Below, one piece after another: positions 37,434-46,537 of a stretch of DNA of 64,000 bases. The position numbers and the translations under genes were made by a program. The stretch's first letter is position 1. Each line of letters starts with the position of its first letter. Source of the DNA: an uncultured Oscillospiraceae bacterium (GTDB lineage Bacteria; Bacillota; Clostridia; Oscillospirales; Acutalibacteraceae); contig CAJUSM010000005.1 in NCBI GenBank assembly GCA_910588935.1, positions 4,189 through 68,188 on the forward strand, read 5' to 3'. The notes beneath the pieces are model-generated. The model saw only the letters and a list, made by a program, of their open reading frames with translations, was not told where the DNA came from and searched no databases.

Positions 37434-38888
37434 ATGAGCAGGATTTTCTCTGAACGGGAACTCACGATGCTGACCGACTTTTACGAGCTAACCATGGCCA
37501 ATGGCTATTTCCTGGAAGGCTTTCGAGATACGGTCTGCTATTTTGATATGTTTTTCCGCAAGGTGCCGGACAATGGCGGCTTTGCCATAATGGCCGGGGT
37601 AGAGCAGCTGGTAGATTACCTAAAGGGGCTGCGCTTTACCCAGGAGGATGTGGACTATTTGGCTGGGCGCCATATTTTTAGCCAGGAGTTTTTGGAATAC
37701 CTGCGGGATTTTCGTTTTTCCTGCGATGTGTGGGCAGTGCCAGAGGGTACGCCTATTTTTCCAGGGGAGCCCATTGTTACCGTGCGGGGCCCGGCCATAC
37801 AGGCCCAGTTTATAGAGACAATGGTGCTGCTGTGCGTAAACCACCAAAGCTTAATTGCCACCAAGTCCAACCGGATTGTCCGGGCAGCCCAAGGCCGGGC
37901 GGTAATGGAGTTTGGCTCCCGCCGGGCTCAAGGCTTTGACGGCGCGGTGTATGGGGCCCGGGCTGCCTATATTGGCGGCTGTGCCGGCACCGCCTGCACC
38001 TTAAGCGACCAGCTCTTTGGCGTGCCGGCCTTGGGCACCATGGCCCACAGCTGGGTGCAGTTGTTCCCCAGCGAGTATGAGGCCTTTAAGGCTTACGCCC
38101 AGGCCTACCCCAGCAATTGCGTGCTACTGGTGGATACCTACAATGTGCTGAAATCCGGGGTGCCAAATGCCATTCGCGTGTTCAACGAGGTGCTGGCGCC
38201 CTTGGGCCACCGGCCGGCTGGCATTCGCATCGATAGCGGCGACATCACCTATCTCTCCCGCAAGGCCAGAAAGCTGCTGGATGACGCTGGGTATGAGGAC
38301 TGCCAGATTTGTGCCTCTAACTCTCTGGATGAGTATATTATACGGGATATGCTGGCCCAGGGGGCAAAGGTGGATTCCTTTGGTGTGGGGGAGCGGCTGA
38401 TCACCTCTTCCTCGGAGCCGGTGTTCGGCGGGGTATACAAGCTGGCAGGGGTAGAGAACCCGGACGGCAGCATTACCCCCAAGATCAAGATTAGCGAGAA
38501 TGTGGCAAAGATTACCACCCCCTGTTTTAAAAACGTGTGGCGGTTGTTTGACAAGGAGACAGATAAGGCCATTGCGGATGTGGTTACGATGCACCAGGAG
38601 GTTATTGACGAGGAAAAGCCCTATGTGCTCTTTGACCCCAACCACACCTGGAAACGGAAAACAGTAGAAAATTTTCATGCCGTGCCTTTGCTGACTCAGA
38701 TTTTTAAAGACGGCCAGTGTGTGTACACCCCCCGGGCCCTAAAGGCCATTAAGGCCTATTGCGCTGCCCAGGTGGACACATTATGGGAAGAGGTTACCCG
38801 GTTTGAGAATCCTCATAGCTACTATGTGGATCTTTCCCAGCAGCTTTGGGAGGAGAAGAACCGGATGCTATCGGAAAAAAACTATTGA
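37434..38888 (+). CDS. pncB: Nicotinate phosphoribosyltransferase
   Basis: Couples nicotinate and PRPP to nicotinate mononucleotide with ATP hydrolysis, for NAD salvage. The 484-residue product has the family opening LTDFYELTMANGYF and FDMFFRKVPDNGGFAI. The substrate-binding FGSRRAQGFDGAVYGARAA region and GIRIDSGDITYLS loop are also seen. The ATG at 37434 is chosen because it precedes the conserved core; the reading frame upstream to 37224 is not conserved-looking. AAGGAAAGG lies about 12 nt before it. Its stop overlaps the rnpB promoter. Confidence 0.95.
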   Translation: MSRIFSERELTMLTDFYELTMANGYFLEGFRDTVCYFDMFFRKVPDNGGFAIMAGVEQLVDYLKGLRFTQEDVDYLAGRHIFSQEFLEYLRDFRFSCDVWAVPEGTPIFPGEPIVTVRGPAIQAQFIETMVLLCVNHQSLIATKSNRIVRAAQGRAVMEFGSRRAQGFDGAVYGARAAYIGGCAGTACTLSDQLFGVPALGTMAHSWVQLFPSEYEAFKAYAQAYPSNCVLLVDTYNVLKSGVPNAIRVFNEVLAPLGHRPAGIRIDSGDITYLSRKARKLLDDAGYEDCQICASNSLDEYIIRDMLAQGAKVDSFGVGERLITSSSEPVFGGVYKLAGVENPDGSITPKIKISENVAKITTPCFKNVWRLFDKETDKAIADVVTMHQEVIDEEKPYVLFDPNHTWKRKTVENFHAVPLLTQIFKDGQCVYTPRALKAIKAYCAAQVDTLWEEVTRFENPHSYYVDLSQQLWEEKNRMLSEKNY

Positions 38889-38914
38889 CAGCCAGGGGGA
38901 GCATCCACTAAAAT
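38885..38914 (+). promoter_or_regulatory. rnpB promoter
   Basis: TTGACA (38885-38890) and TAAAAT (38909-38914) with 18-bp spacing. The -35 overlaps the pncB stop codon. The RNA begins about 8 bp after the -10. Confidence 0.7.
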
Positions 38915-38921
38915 AAGAATT

Positions 38922-39462
38922 GTGAGCAAGCCGGGCAGTTGCGGGCGCAAGGCGAAAGCCTGCGTCTGAGGAAAGTCCGAGCTCCTCAGGGCAAGGATAA
39001 CGGCTAACCGCCGCCGGGGGCGACCCTAGGGAAAGTGCAACAGAGATATACCGCCAAGAGTTAAGCCCTGAAAGGCTTAGCAGAGAATTTGATCCCCAAC
39101 GGGAAAGAAAACTCTGAAGGAAAGCCCCAAAGGGGGCCTGCCGGAGAGTTGACCCCCCAACGGGAAAGAAAACTCTGAAGGAAAGCCCCAAAGGGGCTTT
39201 CCGGAGAGTTAAGCCCGTCAGGGCTTAACTCTTGGTAAGGGTGGAAAGGCGAGGCAAGAGCTCACCGGCGCATGGGAGACCATGCGGCCCTGTAAACCCT
39301 ATCCGGAGCAACACCGTGGTACTGGAACCAGCGGCAGAGCCTAAGGGCCTGTCTGCAAGCGTAGCCCTGCGCGGTTCTATGGAGGTGGCGTGAGCCCGCT
39401 GGCAACAGCGGGCCAAGATAGATGACTGCTCAAGACAGAACTCGGCTTATAGACTTGGTCAC
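38922..39462 (+). ncRNA. rnpB: RNase P RNA with expanded P12 region
   Basis: Catalytic RNA of RNase P, which removes tRNA 5' leaders. P1 is formed by GTGAGCAAG (38922-38930) with CTTGGTCAC (39454-39462). The conserved core GAGGAAAGTCCGAGCTCC (about 38969-38986) and the 3' core ACAGAACTCGGCTTAT (39435-39450) are both present, as is GAACAACACCG-like CGGAGCAACACCG. At about 541 nt it is longer than the usual 350-400. The excess lies at about 39050-39235, the position of P12, and includes a 61-bp tandem duplication. It appears to be a bacterial A-type RNA. Confidence 0.92.
39084..39214 (+). repeat. 61-bp tandem repeat inside rnpB (P12 arm)
   Basis: Two near-identical units with 61-bp period: CCCCAACGGGAAAGAAAACT begins at 39094 and recurs at 39155, each followed by CTGAAGGAAAGCCCCAAAGGGG. 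A partial third edge GAGAGTTAAGCCCGTCAGGG begins at 39205. Each unit folds on itself (AGTTTT/AAAACT; GCCCC/GGGGC). Confidence 0.75.
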
Positions 39463-39464
39463 AG

Positions 39465-39492
39465 CAAAAAGGGCGCTTTGGCGCCCTTTTTG
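39465..39492 (+). terminator. rnpB terminator
   Basis: AAAAAGGGCGC/GCGCCCTTTTT perfect hairpin with loop TTTG, starting 3 bp after the RNA's P1 stem. Confidence 0.88.
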
Positions 39493-39660
39493 TCTTTGAG
39501 GACTGAAGCTTTCCGCTAAACCAAATCCTTCTGCAGGGAAAAACTCCTAAGGAACCATCTTTGCCCGTGCTACGGGTGAACAGCTTCTGGAGAGAGGGCG
39601 GCGGAGAAAGACTTTACCGTGAGTGAATATGAAAATCACCGATTAGAATAAGGAGACACC

Positions 39661-40212
39661 ATGGAAAACAGCAGCATAGTGAAAGAAACAGAACGGCTGA
39701 TTTTACGTAGATATAAAGAAACCGATCTCCAGGATCTGTTTCAGTATTTATCGGATGAAAAGGTTGTAGAGTTTGAGCCCTATAAACCCATGTCTCTGGA
39801 GGAGGCTAGGGAGAACCTGAAGTGGCGGATTGGGACAGAGGAAATGATTGCCGTGGAGCTAAAAAGTTCTCACAAAATGATTGGGAACGTGTATCTAGGA
39901 AAAAGGGAGTTTGAGGCGCTGGAAATCGGATATGTATTCCACAGAGACTATTGGGGAAAGGGCTACGCGGCGGAAAGCTGCAGGGCTCTTATCCGCCAGG
40001 CGTTCTCCCATGGAATCCACCGGATATACGGAGAATGCGATCCCAATAATCTTAGCTCCTGGAAATTGCTGGAAACCCTTGGGTTTCATCGAGAGGCCCA
40101 TTTTCACCAAAATGTGTATTTTTGGAAAGACGAGAAGGGAAGGCCAATTTGGAAAGATACCTATGTGTACGCTAAGCTGGATACTGACAGAACAGACAAT
40201 TCCGGCTTTTAG
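39661..40212 (+). CDS. GNAT acetyltransferase, RimJ/RimL type
   Basis: A 183-residue acetyltransferase of the Acetyltransf_3 group. It begins with TERLILRRYKETDLQDLFQYLSDE, has the acetyl-CoA loop HRDYWGKGYAAESCRAL, then GECDPNNLSSWKLLETLGF, the conserved D-x-x-N-x-x-S motif. Relatives modify ribosomal protein N-termini or small molecules; the target here is unknown. It follows the rnpB terminator after about 170 bp of non-coding DNA. ATG after AAGGAG. Confidence 0.87.
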   Translation: MENSSIVKETERLILRRYKETDLQDLFQYLSDEKVVEFEPYKPMSLEEARENLKWRIGTEEMIAVELKSSHKMIGNVYLGKREFEALEIGYVFHRDYWGKGYAAESCRALIRQAFSHGIHRIYGECDPNNLSSWKLLETLGFHREAHFHQNVYFWKDEKGRPIWKDTYVYAKLDTDRTDNSGF

Positions 40213-40243
40213 AGGCAGTTAATTCCCCCTGGGAGGCCATGGT

Positions 40244-41185
40244 ATGGAGCTGGAAGACCGAAAGAAAAAACAGGCCCGAAAGGCCCGGCGAAAATTGGTT
40301 CTGTATCTCCTTTTCGGGCTGGTCCTGGCGGTGAGCCTGACCCCAAAGGGAAAGGAATTTTGGGGCAAGGCCTGTAGTGCAAGCGGCCTGAACGGCAGGG
40401 AGGTGCAGGAGCAGCTGCTGGAGATCCATGTAATCGATGTGGGCAAGGCAGACGCCATCCTAATCCGCAGCCAGGGCCATGCCGCCCTGTTGGACGCCGG
40501 CACCGTAGGAGACGGGGACCATGTATCTGACTACCTTTTCCGCTTTGGGGTGGAGGCGCTGGATTACGCCATTGTTTCCCACACCGACAGCGACCATATC
40601 GGCGGAATGAGCCAGGTTTTGTGGGATAGGGAGGTTCAAACCCTGATTCACAGCAGCGCGCCGGGAGAGCCTGAAACCCCAGAGTATGAAAACCTAAAAA
40701 ATGCCCTCCGCCGGTTTTCAGTGGAGCTGCGGCAGGTGGAGGCAGGGGAAAGCTTTTCTCTAGGCGCGGCCCGGTTTACTGTGGTGGGGCCTATCTCCTA
40801 CACTGGCAGGCCAAACGATGATTCCCTGGTGCTCCGCCTGGAGTGCGGGGATTTCTCCGCTCTGTTCTGCGGGGACGCGGAGAAAGCGGCAGAAGAGGAA
40901 CTGGTGGCCTCTGGGGAGAACCTGCAGGCGGATCTGCTTAAAGTGGCCCATCATGGCAGCGCCACCTCCTCCACCCAGGAGTTTCTGGAAAGGGTGCGCC
41001 CTAGGTACGGGGTGATTTCCGTGGGGCCGGACCGGAACCGCCTGCCCAGCCAGCAGGTGCTTCAAAGGCTGGAGGAGATGGGAACCAAGGTGTTTGCCAC
41101 AGATGTGGAGGGAGATATTGTCTTTTCATACAACGGGGAACAGCTGACGGTCCGCACCGGCCGGAAAGCCGGCAAAATTTGGTAA
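40244..41185 (+). CDS. ComEC/Rec2-like metallo-beta-lactamase fold hydrolase, membrane-anchored
   Basis: A 313-residue protein with a basic N-terminus and a single membrane helix (about 18-34). A metallo-beta-lactamase domain follows, resembling the C-terminal domain of the competence protein ComEC. Metal motifs are HTDSDHIGG (HxDxDH), LFCGDAE and VAHHGSATS. It starts with IHVIDVGKADAILI and LLDAGT. Such stand-alone proteins are thought to be extracellular nucleases or phosphodiesterases; activity is not proven. ATG after GGGAGG. It pairs with the DUF3006 gene 18 bp downstream. Confidence 0.88.
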   Translation: MELEDRKKKQARKARRKLVLYLLFGLVLAVSLTPKGKEFWGKACSASGLNGREVQEQLLEIHVIDVGKADAILIRSQGHAALLDAGTVGDGDHVSDYLFRFGVEALDYAIVSHTDSDHIGGMSQVLWDREVQTLIHSSAPGEPETPEYENLKNALRRFSVELRQVEAGESFSLGAARFTVVGPISYTGRPNDDSLVLRLECGDFSALFCGDAEKAAEEELVASGENLQADLLKVAHHGSATSSTQEFLERVRPRYGVISVGPDRNRLPSQQVLQRLEEMGTKVFATDVEGDIVFSYNGEQLTVRTGRKAGKIW

Positions 41186-41203
41186 AGGCAAGGGGGGGTT
41201 AGA

Positions 41204-41440
41204 ATGGTCAGGCTGATTATCGACCGCATTGAAGGGGACTTTGCTGTGTGCGAGGGCCCGAACCGGGAGATTGTGGAGATAGAGCGCGCCAAGCTGCCTG
41301 AAGGCGCTGGGGAAGGGGCTGTGCTTATTGAAGAGGACCAGGGAGAGCTCCGGCTGGACCAAGCGGCAGCCGAGGAGCGCCGGCGGCGAATACGGGAGCG
41401 GCAGCGGCGGCTGCTGGAACATAAGGGGCCATTGATTTAG
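41204..41440 (+). CDS. DUF3006 protein
   Basis: A 78-residue protein: a small beta domain (LIIDRIEGDFAVCEGPNREIVEIERAKLPEGAGEG, read in parts) followed by a charged helix (EERRRRIRERQRRLL). This matches DUF3006, which is habitually encoded next to ComEC-like hydrolases and whose role is unknown. It starts 18 bp after the hydrolase and ends before a terminator. Confidence 0.8.
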   Translation: MVRLIIDRIEGDFAVCEGPNREIVEIERAKLPEGAGEGAVLIEEDQGELRLDQAAAEERRRRIRERQRRLLEHKGPLI

Positions 41441-41450
41441 GGTAAATGAA

Positions 41451-41482
41451 AGGCGGGGCTGAGAGGCAGCCCCGCCTTTTTT
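41451..41482. terminator. Terminator between DUF3006 gene and rodA-like gene
   Basis: AGGCGGGGCTG/CAGCCCCGCCT hairpin with loop AGAGG-type and a T-run. It lies between convergent genes and could serve the minus strand weakly. Confidence 0.8.
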
Positions 41483-41502
41483 CTTGTATGGAAAGCAGTC
41501 TT

Positions 41503-42696
41503 CTATTTGCTTTGCTTATAGGAGAAACGCAATGGGGTTTTTCGCCGGAGATGAAGGCCATCAATCTCTTTTCGCCGGATATGAACGCTTTGCACCAGGC
41601 CAAAGCCCAGGTATAAGCACAGGGAAGAAGAGCCCCCGGCGCTGAAAAAGGGCAGGGTAACACCCATAACCGGCAGTATGGCCAGGCACATGCCCATATT
41701 GGTAATGGACTGGAGGGCTACAATGCCAAAAAGCCCAAAACACATATACCGTCCCAAATCGTCCCGGGCGGAATTGGCCACATGAAGAACCTTTAGCATA
41801 AAGAACAGCAAGAGCAAAATAATCAGAGAACAGCCAATAAACCCCAGCTCCTCTCCAGCTACAGAGAAGATGTAGTCGCTTTGCTGAAAGGTGACCACAT
41901 TGCTGGCCACCCGGCTGCCCTGAAACAGCCCTTGCCCCCGGAACTTGCCGCTGCCAATAGAGATGCGCCCCTCGTATTGCTGGTAGCCGGTAGTCATGCG
42001 CACATCCGGGTCGGTGTCCAGGTTAAAAACAGCCACAAAACGCTGCTTTTGGTACTCGGGCATAAAGTACCGCCACACAATGGGCAGGGAGATCAGCAAA
42101 GCGCCGGCTAAAATAGCAAAGTAGCGCAGCTGCACCCCCGCCGCCAGGCTCATGACGATAAACATAGCGAAAAACACAATGCCCGCTCCCATATCCCCCT
42201 GAAGCACACATAAGAGGATTGGCACCAAAGCATGCAAACCCAACAGGATCACCTGGCCCAGGTCGTTTAGCCGGCCCCTGGTGTTCAGTATATCCAGGTG
42301 CTTGGCGTAGGTAACCATAAAAGCAACTTTTACCAGCTCAGAGGACTGAAAGGTCCTGCCGCCAATCACAATCCAAGCCCGGGCGTCCACGCCGCCGGCG
42401 CCCTGAATCTGTTCTCCAAAAAAGTAGGTGTAAAGCATAAGGAAAACAGAGAAAGCGGCAATCAGTTTCCAGAAGTTGGAGATTTCGGCATAGTCCATGA
42501 GACTGACGATGACAGCCCCGGCCACGCCCATGGCTACGGCAAGAAGCTGGGTGCGGAAATAATCCGCGGTGGTGGCCCGGGAAACACTTTTCAGCAGGAT
42601 CAGGCTATAGGTGGAGATAATGATCAATAGGAGCCAAAGGATGAGGTCGGCGCGCTTTAGGTAGCTGCCAACGCTTTTGAAAATTTGGTTTAGCAT
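41503..42696 (-). CDS. RodA/FtsW/SpoVE-family peptidoglycan glycosyltransferase
   Basis: A 397-residue polytopic membrane protein of the SEDS family, which polymerises lipid II. Conserved features are RAWIVIGGRTFQSSELVKV (with the essential FQPSE-type loop), QGDMGAGIVF (with the catalytic-type Asp), QQYEGRISIGSGKFRGQGLFQGS, VAGEELGFIG and GVTLPFFSAGGSS. Gene length and the FQSSEL variant fit RodA, the elongation enzyme, better than FtsW, but SpoVE cannot be excluded. It stands alone. Confidence 0.88.
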   Translation of the reverse strand: MLNQIFKSVGSYLKRADLILWLLLIIISTYSLILLKSVSRATTADYFRTQLLAVAMGVAGAVIVSLMDYAEISNFWKLIAAFSVFLMLYTYFFGEQIQGAGGVDARAWIVIGGRTFQSSELVKVAFMVTYAKHLDILNTRGRLNDLGQVILLGLHALVPILLCVLQGDMGAGIVFFAMFIVMSLAAGVQLRYFAILAGALLISLPIVWRYFMPEYQKQRFVAVFNLDTDPDVRMTTGYQQYEGRISIGSGKFRGQGLFQGSRVASNVVTFQQSDYIFSVAGEELGFIGCSLIILLLLFFMLKVLHVANSARDDLGRYMCFGLFGIVALQSITNMGMCLAILPVMGVTLPFFSAGGSSSLCLYLGFGLVQSVHIRRKEIDGLHLRRKTPLRFSYKQSK

Positions 42697-42820
42697 AGTT
42701 TTTCCTTTTTACACGCGGGTTTTATGGTTGGGGGCGTGGAGAAAGGGCGGTTTGCAAAACGTGCCAGTGCCGGTTTCCGGTGTCTTAAAAATAAATTTTA
42801 CCCCTTTGTTTCTTCTCCAC

Positions 42821-43006
42821 TAGGGCTTGTTTGAAAATAGAGGAAATGAGGGATTTTAGGCCAGAAGGGGACAATTTCAAGGAGAAGAACCGCTGTAGTT
42901 AGCTGCGCTAACTACGGCAATCTCGCGATTGACGAGGATTTTCGACGTAGAAAGTGGCCTCTTATGACCAAAAAGACGATGTTTTCGATTTTTCAAACAA
43001 GCCCTA
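42821..43006. mobile_element. MITE-like element with 17-bp perfect terminal inverted repeats
   Basis: TAGGGCTTGTTTGAAAA (42821-42837) and its exact complement (42990-43006) bound a 186-bp non-coding unit. The outermost TA on both sides may be the target duplication, leaving 15-bp repeats. A 9-bp-stem hairpin GTAGTTAGC/GCTAACTAC lies at 42895-42915. The interior matches a decayed copy at 19206-19387. It carries no transposase, so mobility would depend on one elsewhere. It occupies much of the 440-bp gap between rodA and fhs. Confidence 0.75.
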
Positions 43007-43061
43007 ATGTTGCCTATTATAGCATACCCCACTTGGTTCGGCAAGTTTTTTTGATTCGGGC

Positions 43062-43090
43062 TTTACTAATCCGGCAAGATAATTTATAAT
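43062..43090 (+). promoter_or_regulatory. fhs promoter
   Basis: TTTACT (43062-43067) and TATAAT (43085-43090) with 17-bp spacing, about 45 bp before the start codon. Confidence 0.55.
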
Positions 43091-43135
43091 GGGGGGAGCA
43101 AATACGAAAAAGACGGAAAGGTGTTGAGGCATGCT

Positions 43136-44812
43136 ATGATGACCGATATCGAGATCGCCCAGAGCGTAAAGCTAAAGCCCATTCAGGAGATCGGCGAAAA
43201 GCTGGGGCTGCTGGAGGACGAGCTGGAACTCTACGGAAAGTATAAGGCAAAAATAAACGATGCCGCTTTCCACCGGCTGCAGGATAAGCCCAATGGCAAG
43301 CTGGTGCTGGTAACAGCCATCAACCCCACCCCTGCCGGCGAGGGGAAAACTACCACTACCGCCGGCCTGGGCCAGGCTATGGCAAAAATCGGCAAAAACG
43401 CTGTAATTGCCCTGCGGGAGCCCTCTTTGGGCCCGGTGTTCGGCATTAAAGGCGGAGCCGCTGGAGGCGGCTGGGCCCAGGTGCTGCCTATGGAGGACAT
43501 TAACCTTCACTTTACTGGGGACATGCACGCCATCACCTCTGCCAATAACCTGTGCTGCGCCATGCTGGATAACCATATGCAGCAGGGCAACCCCTTGGGC
43601 ATTGATCCCCGGCGGATTCTCATAAAGCGCTGCCTGGATATGAACGACCGGGCCCTGCGCAACGTAATTGTGGGCTTGGGGGGCAAAATCAACGGCGTGC
43701 CCCGGGAGGACAACTTCTGCATTACCGTGGCCAGCGAGGTTATGGCCATCCTCTGCCTGGCAAAGGATATGCCAGACCTGAAAAAGCGGCTGGGGAATAT
43801 CCTAATTGCCTATGATTACCAGGGTAAGCCTGTATATGCCCGGGATATCGGAGCCCAGGGGGCTATGGCCGCGTTGCTCCGAGACGCGGTGAACCCCAAC
43901 CTGGTTCAGACCATTGAGGGCACCCCGGCCATTATGCACGGCGGGCCCTTTGCCAACATTGCCCATGGCTGCAACTCTGTGCGGGCCACCCGCCTGGCCC
44001 TGAAGCTGGCCGATTACTGCATTACCGAGGCGGGCTTTGGCTCCGACCTGGGGGCGGAAAAGTTTATGGATATCAAGTGCCGTATGGCTGGCCTGGCCCC
44101 AGACTGCGTGGTGGTGGTGGCTACGGCGCGGGCTTTAAAGTACAATGGCGGCGTGCAAAAGGCCGAGCTGGCAGCCGAGAATATTGAGGCCCTGAAAAAG
44201 GGAATTGTGAACCTGAAAGCCCATGTAGAGAATATGGGCAAGTTTGGCGTGCCCGTGGTGGTGGCCATTAACCGCTTTGGCACAGATACCGCTGGGGAAA
44301 TTCAGGTAATTGACGATTGTTGCAAGGAGCTGGGGGTAAGCTACGCCCTTTCCGAGGTCTTTGGCAAAGGCGGCGAGGGCGGTATGGACCTGGCGGAAAC
44401 TGTGTGCAAAGTCATCGAAGAAACCGCCGGAAAAACCCGCTTTGCCCCAATTTATCCCGATGAGGGCCCAGTGGAGGAGAAGATTGAGGCTGTGGCGAAG
44501 AAGATTTATGGCGCGGGCCAGGTGAATTTTACCAACCAGGCCCTGAAATCCCTGAAAGAGGTAAAGGCCTTGGGCGGGGACAATATGCCTGTATGTATTG
44601 CCAAAACCCAGTATTCCCTTTCTGATGATCCCGCTTTGTTGGGCCGGCCCGAAGGCTTTGGGATTACCATTCGGGACCTAAAGCTCTCTGCGGGGGCGGG
44701 CTTTGTGGTGGCCTATGCAGGGGATATTATGACAATGCCCGGCCTGCCCAAGGCGCCGGCGGCAGAAAAAATTGATGTGGACGATAATTCGGTGATTCAT
44801 GGGCTGTTCTAA
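43136..44812 (+). CDS. fhs: Formate-tetrahydrofolate ligase
   Basis: ATP-dependent ligase making 10-formyl-THF from formate, feeding one-carbon metabolism (and the Wood-Ljungdahl branch in acetogens). About 558 residues. The opening [16 protein letters not shown], the P-loop-like [29 protein letters not shown] and [18 protein letters not shown] are typical. The start is probably the ATG at 43136 or 43139, with GAGG 7 nt upstream; the GTG at 43121 is less likely. folD, which acts on the product, lies at 51078. The gene overlaps tsaE by 14 bp. Confidence 0.96.
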   Translation: MMTDIEIAQSVKLKPIQEIGEKLGLLEDELELYGKYKAKINDAAFHRLQDKPNGKLVLVTAINPTPAGEGKTTTTAGLGQAMAKIGKNAVIALREPSLGPVFGIKGGAAGGGWAQVLPMEDINLHFTGDMHAITSANNLCCAMLDNHMQQGNPLGIDPRRILIKRCLDMNDRALRNVIVGLGGKINGVPREDNFCITVASEVMAILCLAKDMPDLKKRLGNILIAYDYQGKPVYARDIGAQGAMAALLRDAVNPNLVQTIEGTPAIMHGGPFANIAHGCNSVRATRLALKLADYCITEAGFGSDLGAEKFMDIKCRMAGLAPDCVVVVATARALKYNGGVQKAELAAENIEALKKGIVNLKAHVENMGKFGVPVVVAINRFGTDTAGEIQVIDDCCKELGVSYALSEVFGKGGEGGMDLAETVCKVIEETAGKTRFAPIYPDEGPVEEKIEAVAKKIYGAGQVNFTNQALKSLKEVKALGGDNMPVCIAKTQYSLSDDPALLGRPEGFGITIRDLKLSAGAGFVVAYAGDIMTMPGLPKAPAAEKIDVDDNSVIHGLF

Positions 44813-45248
44813 GGTCTGGGAGTTTGTCGTCCGCTCTCCCGAGGAGACCAGGGCGCTGGCTGAGCGGCTGGCCGCCTGCCTAAAGGGCGGAGAGGTCATT
44901 GCCTTTACCGGGGGCATGGGGGCGGGAAAAACCGCTTTTACCCGGGGGCTGGCCATTGGCCTGGGGGCGGGGGATGTGGCCAGCAGCCCCACCTTTGCCA
45001 TTGTGAACGAGTACCCAGGGCAGATTAATTTGGCCCACTTTGACATGTACAGAATTGAGAGCTGGGAAGACCTGGAAAGCACGGGCTTTTTTGATTATCT
45101 GAACGGTGACTGGGTGGTGGCGGTGGAGTGGAGCGAAAACATTGAGGCCGCCCTGCCGGAACAGGTGATCAAGGTAGACATCCGCCAGGGAGAAGGAGAG
45201 GAAGAGCGAAGGATTACCATAAGCGCTCCGCAATCTCTTAACCTATAG
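44799..45248 (+). CDS. tsaE: tRNA threonylcarbamoyladenosine biosynthesis protein TsaE
   Basis: ATPase that helps the TsaB-TsaD complex install t6A37 on ANN-decoding tRNAs. 149 residues. Walker [14 protein letters not shown] (about 38-50), [11 protein letters not shown] and HFDMYRIE are characteristic. It begins inside the end of fhs (14-bp overlap). tsaB follows after 90 bp. Confidence 0.93.
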   Translation: MGCSKVWEFVVRSPEETRALAERLAACLKGGEVIAFTGGMGAGKTAFTRGLAIGLGAGDVASSPTFAIVNEYPGQINLAHFDMYRIESWEDLESTGFFDYLNGDWVVAVEWSENIEAALPEQVIKVDIRQGEGEEERRITISAPQSLNL

Positions 45249-45338
45249 AAGATTGGGGAGCAAACCCGGCCCGGCGAAACCTAGATCCCCTAATCTTACG
45301 AAAAACGCGGAACAATAGAAAGGAAGGCGCGGAAAACC

Positions 45339-46031
45339 ATGACCATACTGGGTATCGATTCCTCCGCTGGCCCGGCTTCTGCCGGGGTGGTGCGGGAGGG
45401 CAGGCTGCAGGGGGATTTCTTCCTCAACACCAAGCAAACCCACAGCCAAACCCTACTCCCTATGATCCAGTCGTTGCTGGATAATCTGGGGCTTTCCTGT
45501 GGTGAGCTGGATCAAATCGCCGTAACCCAGGGCCCCGGCTCCTTTACCGGGGTGCGGATTGGGATTGCCTGCGCCAAAGGCTTGGCTTTGCCTAGGAATA
45601 CCCCCTGCCTGGGAGTCTCCACGCTGGAGGCCATTGCCTATGGCTGTCTGGGCCAGGAGGGGCAAATCCTCTGCCCGGCTATGGACGCCCGGCGGGAGCA
45701 GGTATATAATGCCCTGTTCCAGGTGAAAGAAGGGGCCCTCTGCCGGCTTACCCAGGACCGGGCCATCTCTCTGGACGAGCTGGAGGAGGCCTGCCAGGCG
45801 TATGGGGACCGGCTGATTCTGTGCGGGGATGGGGCAGAGCTGTGCCACCGCCGGTTTGCCCGGTGGGGGGCCAGGCTGGCCCCAGAGGCCCAGCGGTTTC
45901 AGCGGGGGGCCAGCGCCGCCCTGCTGGCCCAAGGCCGGCCAGGAGAAGAGCCTGGAGAGCTGCGGCCGGTATACCTGCGGCTGCCTCAGGCGGAGCGGGA
46001 ATTGAGAAAACGACAAGGAAAGGAATCGTGA
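45339..46031 (+). CDS. tsaB: tRNA threonylcarbamoyladenosine biosynthesis protein TsaB
   Basis: Non-catalytic partner of TsaD in t6A synthesis. 230 residues of the ASKHA fold. ILGIDSSAGPASAGVV and the TsaB hallmark QGPGSFTGVRIGIACAKGLA are clear. tsaD itself and rimI are not in the window. rpiB follows after 3 bp, so the run tsaE-tsaB-rpiB is one transcript. Confidence 0.92.
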   Translation: MTILGIDSSAGPASAGVVREGRLQGDFFLNTKQTHSQTLLPMIQSLLDNLGLSCGELDQIAVTQGPGSFTGVRIGIACAKGLALPRNTPCLGVSTLEAIAYGCLGQEGQILCPAMDARREQVYNALFQVKEGALCRLTQDRAISLDELEEACQAYGDRLILCGDGAELCHRRFARWGARLAPEAQRFQRGASAALLAQGRPGEEPGELRPVYLRLPQAERELRKRQGKES

Positions 46032-46034
46032 GAG

Positions 46035-46481
46035 ATGAAACTGGCAATTGGCTGCGACCACGGCGGCTTTCAGCTAAAGGAGGCCGTGCGGGCTTATCTG
46101 GAGGAGCGCCATATGGAATATGAGGATTTTGGGGCTTACAGTACCGATTCTGTGGACTACCCCCTGGTGGCGGTAAAGGTGGCCAGGGCAGTAACCGGCG
46201 GCCAGGCAGACCTGGGGGTGCTGGTGTGCTCTACAGGCATTGGCATATCCATTGCCGCCAATAAGGTGAAGGGAGCAAGAGCCTCGGTGTGTACAAACGA
46301 AGAATGCGCCCGGCTCACCAGGAAGGACAATGATTCCAATATCCTGTGCATGGGCGGCAAGGTGGTAGATGAGGAAACAGGTCTGAGGATTTTGGAGGCC
46401 TATCTTGCCGAGGACTTTGCAGGCGGCCGCCACGCCCGGCGGGTTGGACAGATTCAGCAGATTGAGAACGGCGAGCTGTAA
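46035..46481 (+). CDS. rpiB: Ribose-5-phosphate isomerase B
   Basis: Interconverts ribose-5-phosphate and ribulose-5-phosphate. 148 residues of the RpiB/LacAB family. IGCDHGGFQLKE, the catalytic-cysteine loop VLVCSTGIGISIAANK and CTNEECARLTRKDNDSNIL are conserved. Complete. It lies just after tsaB and before upp, a link between pentose phosphate supply and nucleotide salvage. Confidence 0.95.
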   Translation: MKLAIGCDHGGFQLKEAVRAYLEERHMEYEDFGAYSTDSVDYPLVAVKVARAVTGGQADLGVLVCSTGIGISIAANKVKGARASVCTNEECARLTRKDNDSNILCMGGKVVDEETGLRILEAYLAEDFAGGRHARRVGQIQQIENGEL

Positions 46482-46537
46482 TAAAATGCCGGAGGGCAAT
46501 TGGCCTTTCAAAAAATACCCAATGGAGTTGAAGTACA

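Noticed and set aside
39084..39214. Short repeated units that could suggest a CRISPR or coding repeat
   Set aside because: There are only two units, no unique spacers between them, and they lie within the RNase P RNA between its P1 arms.
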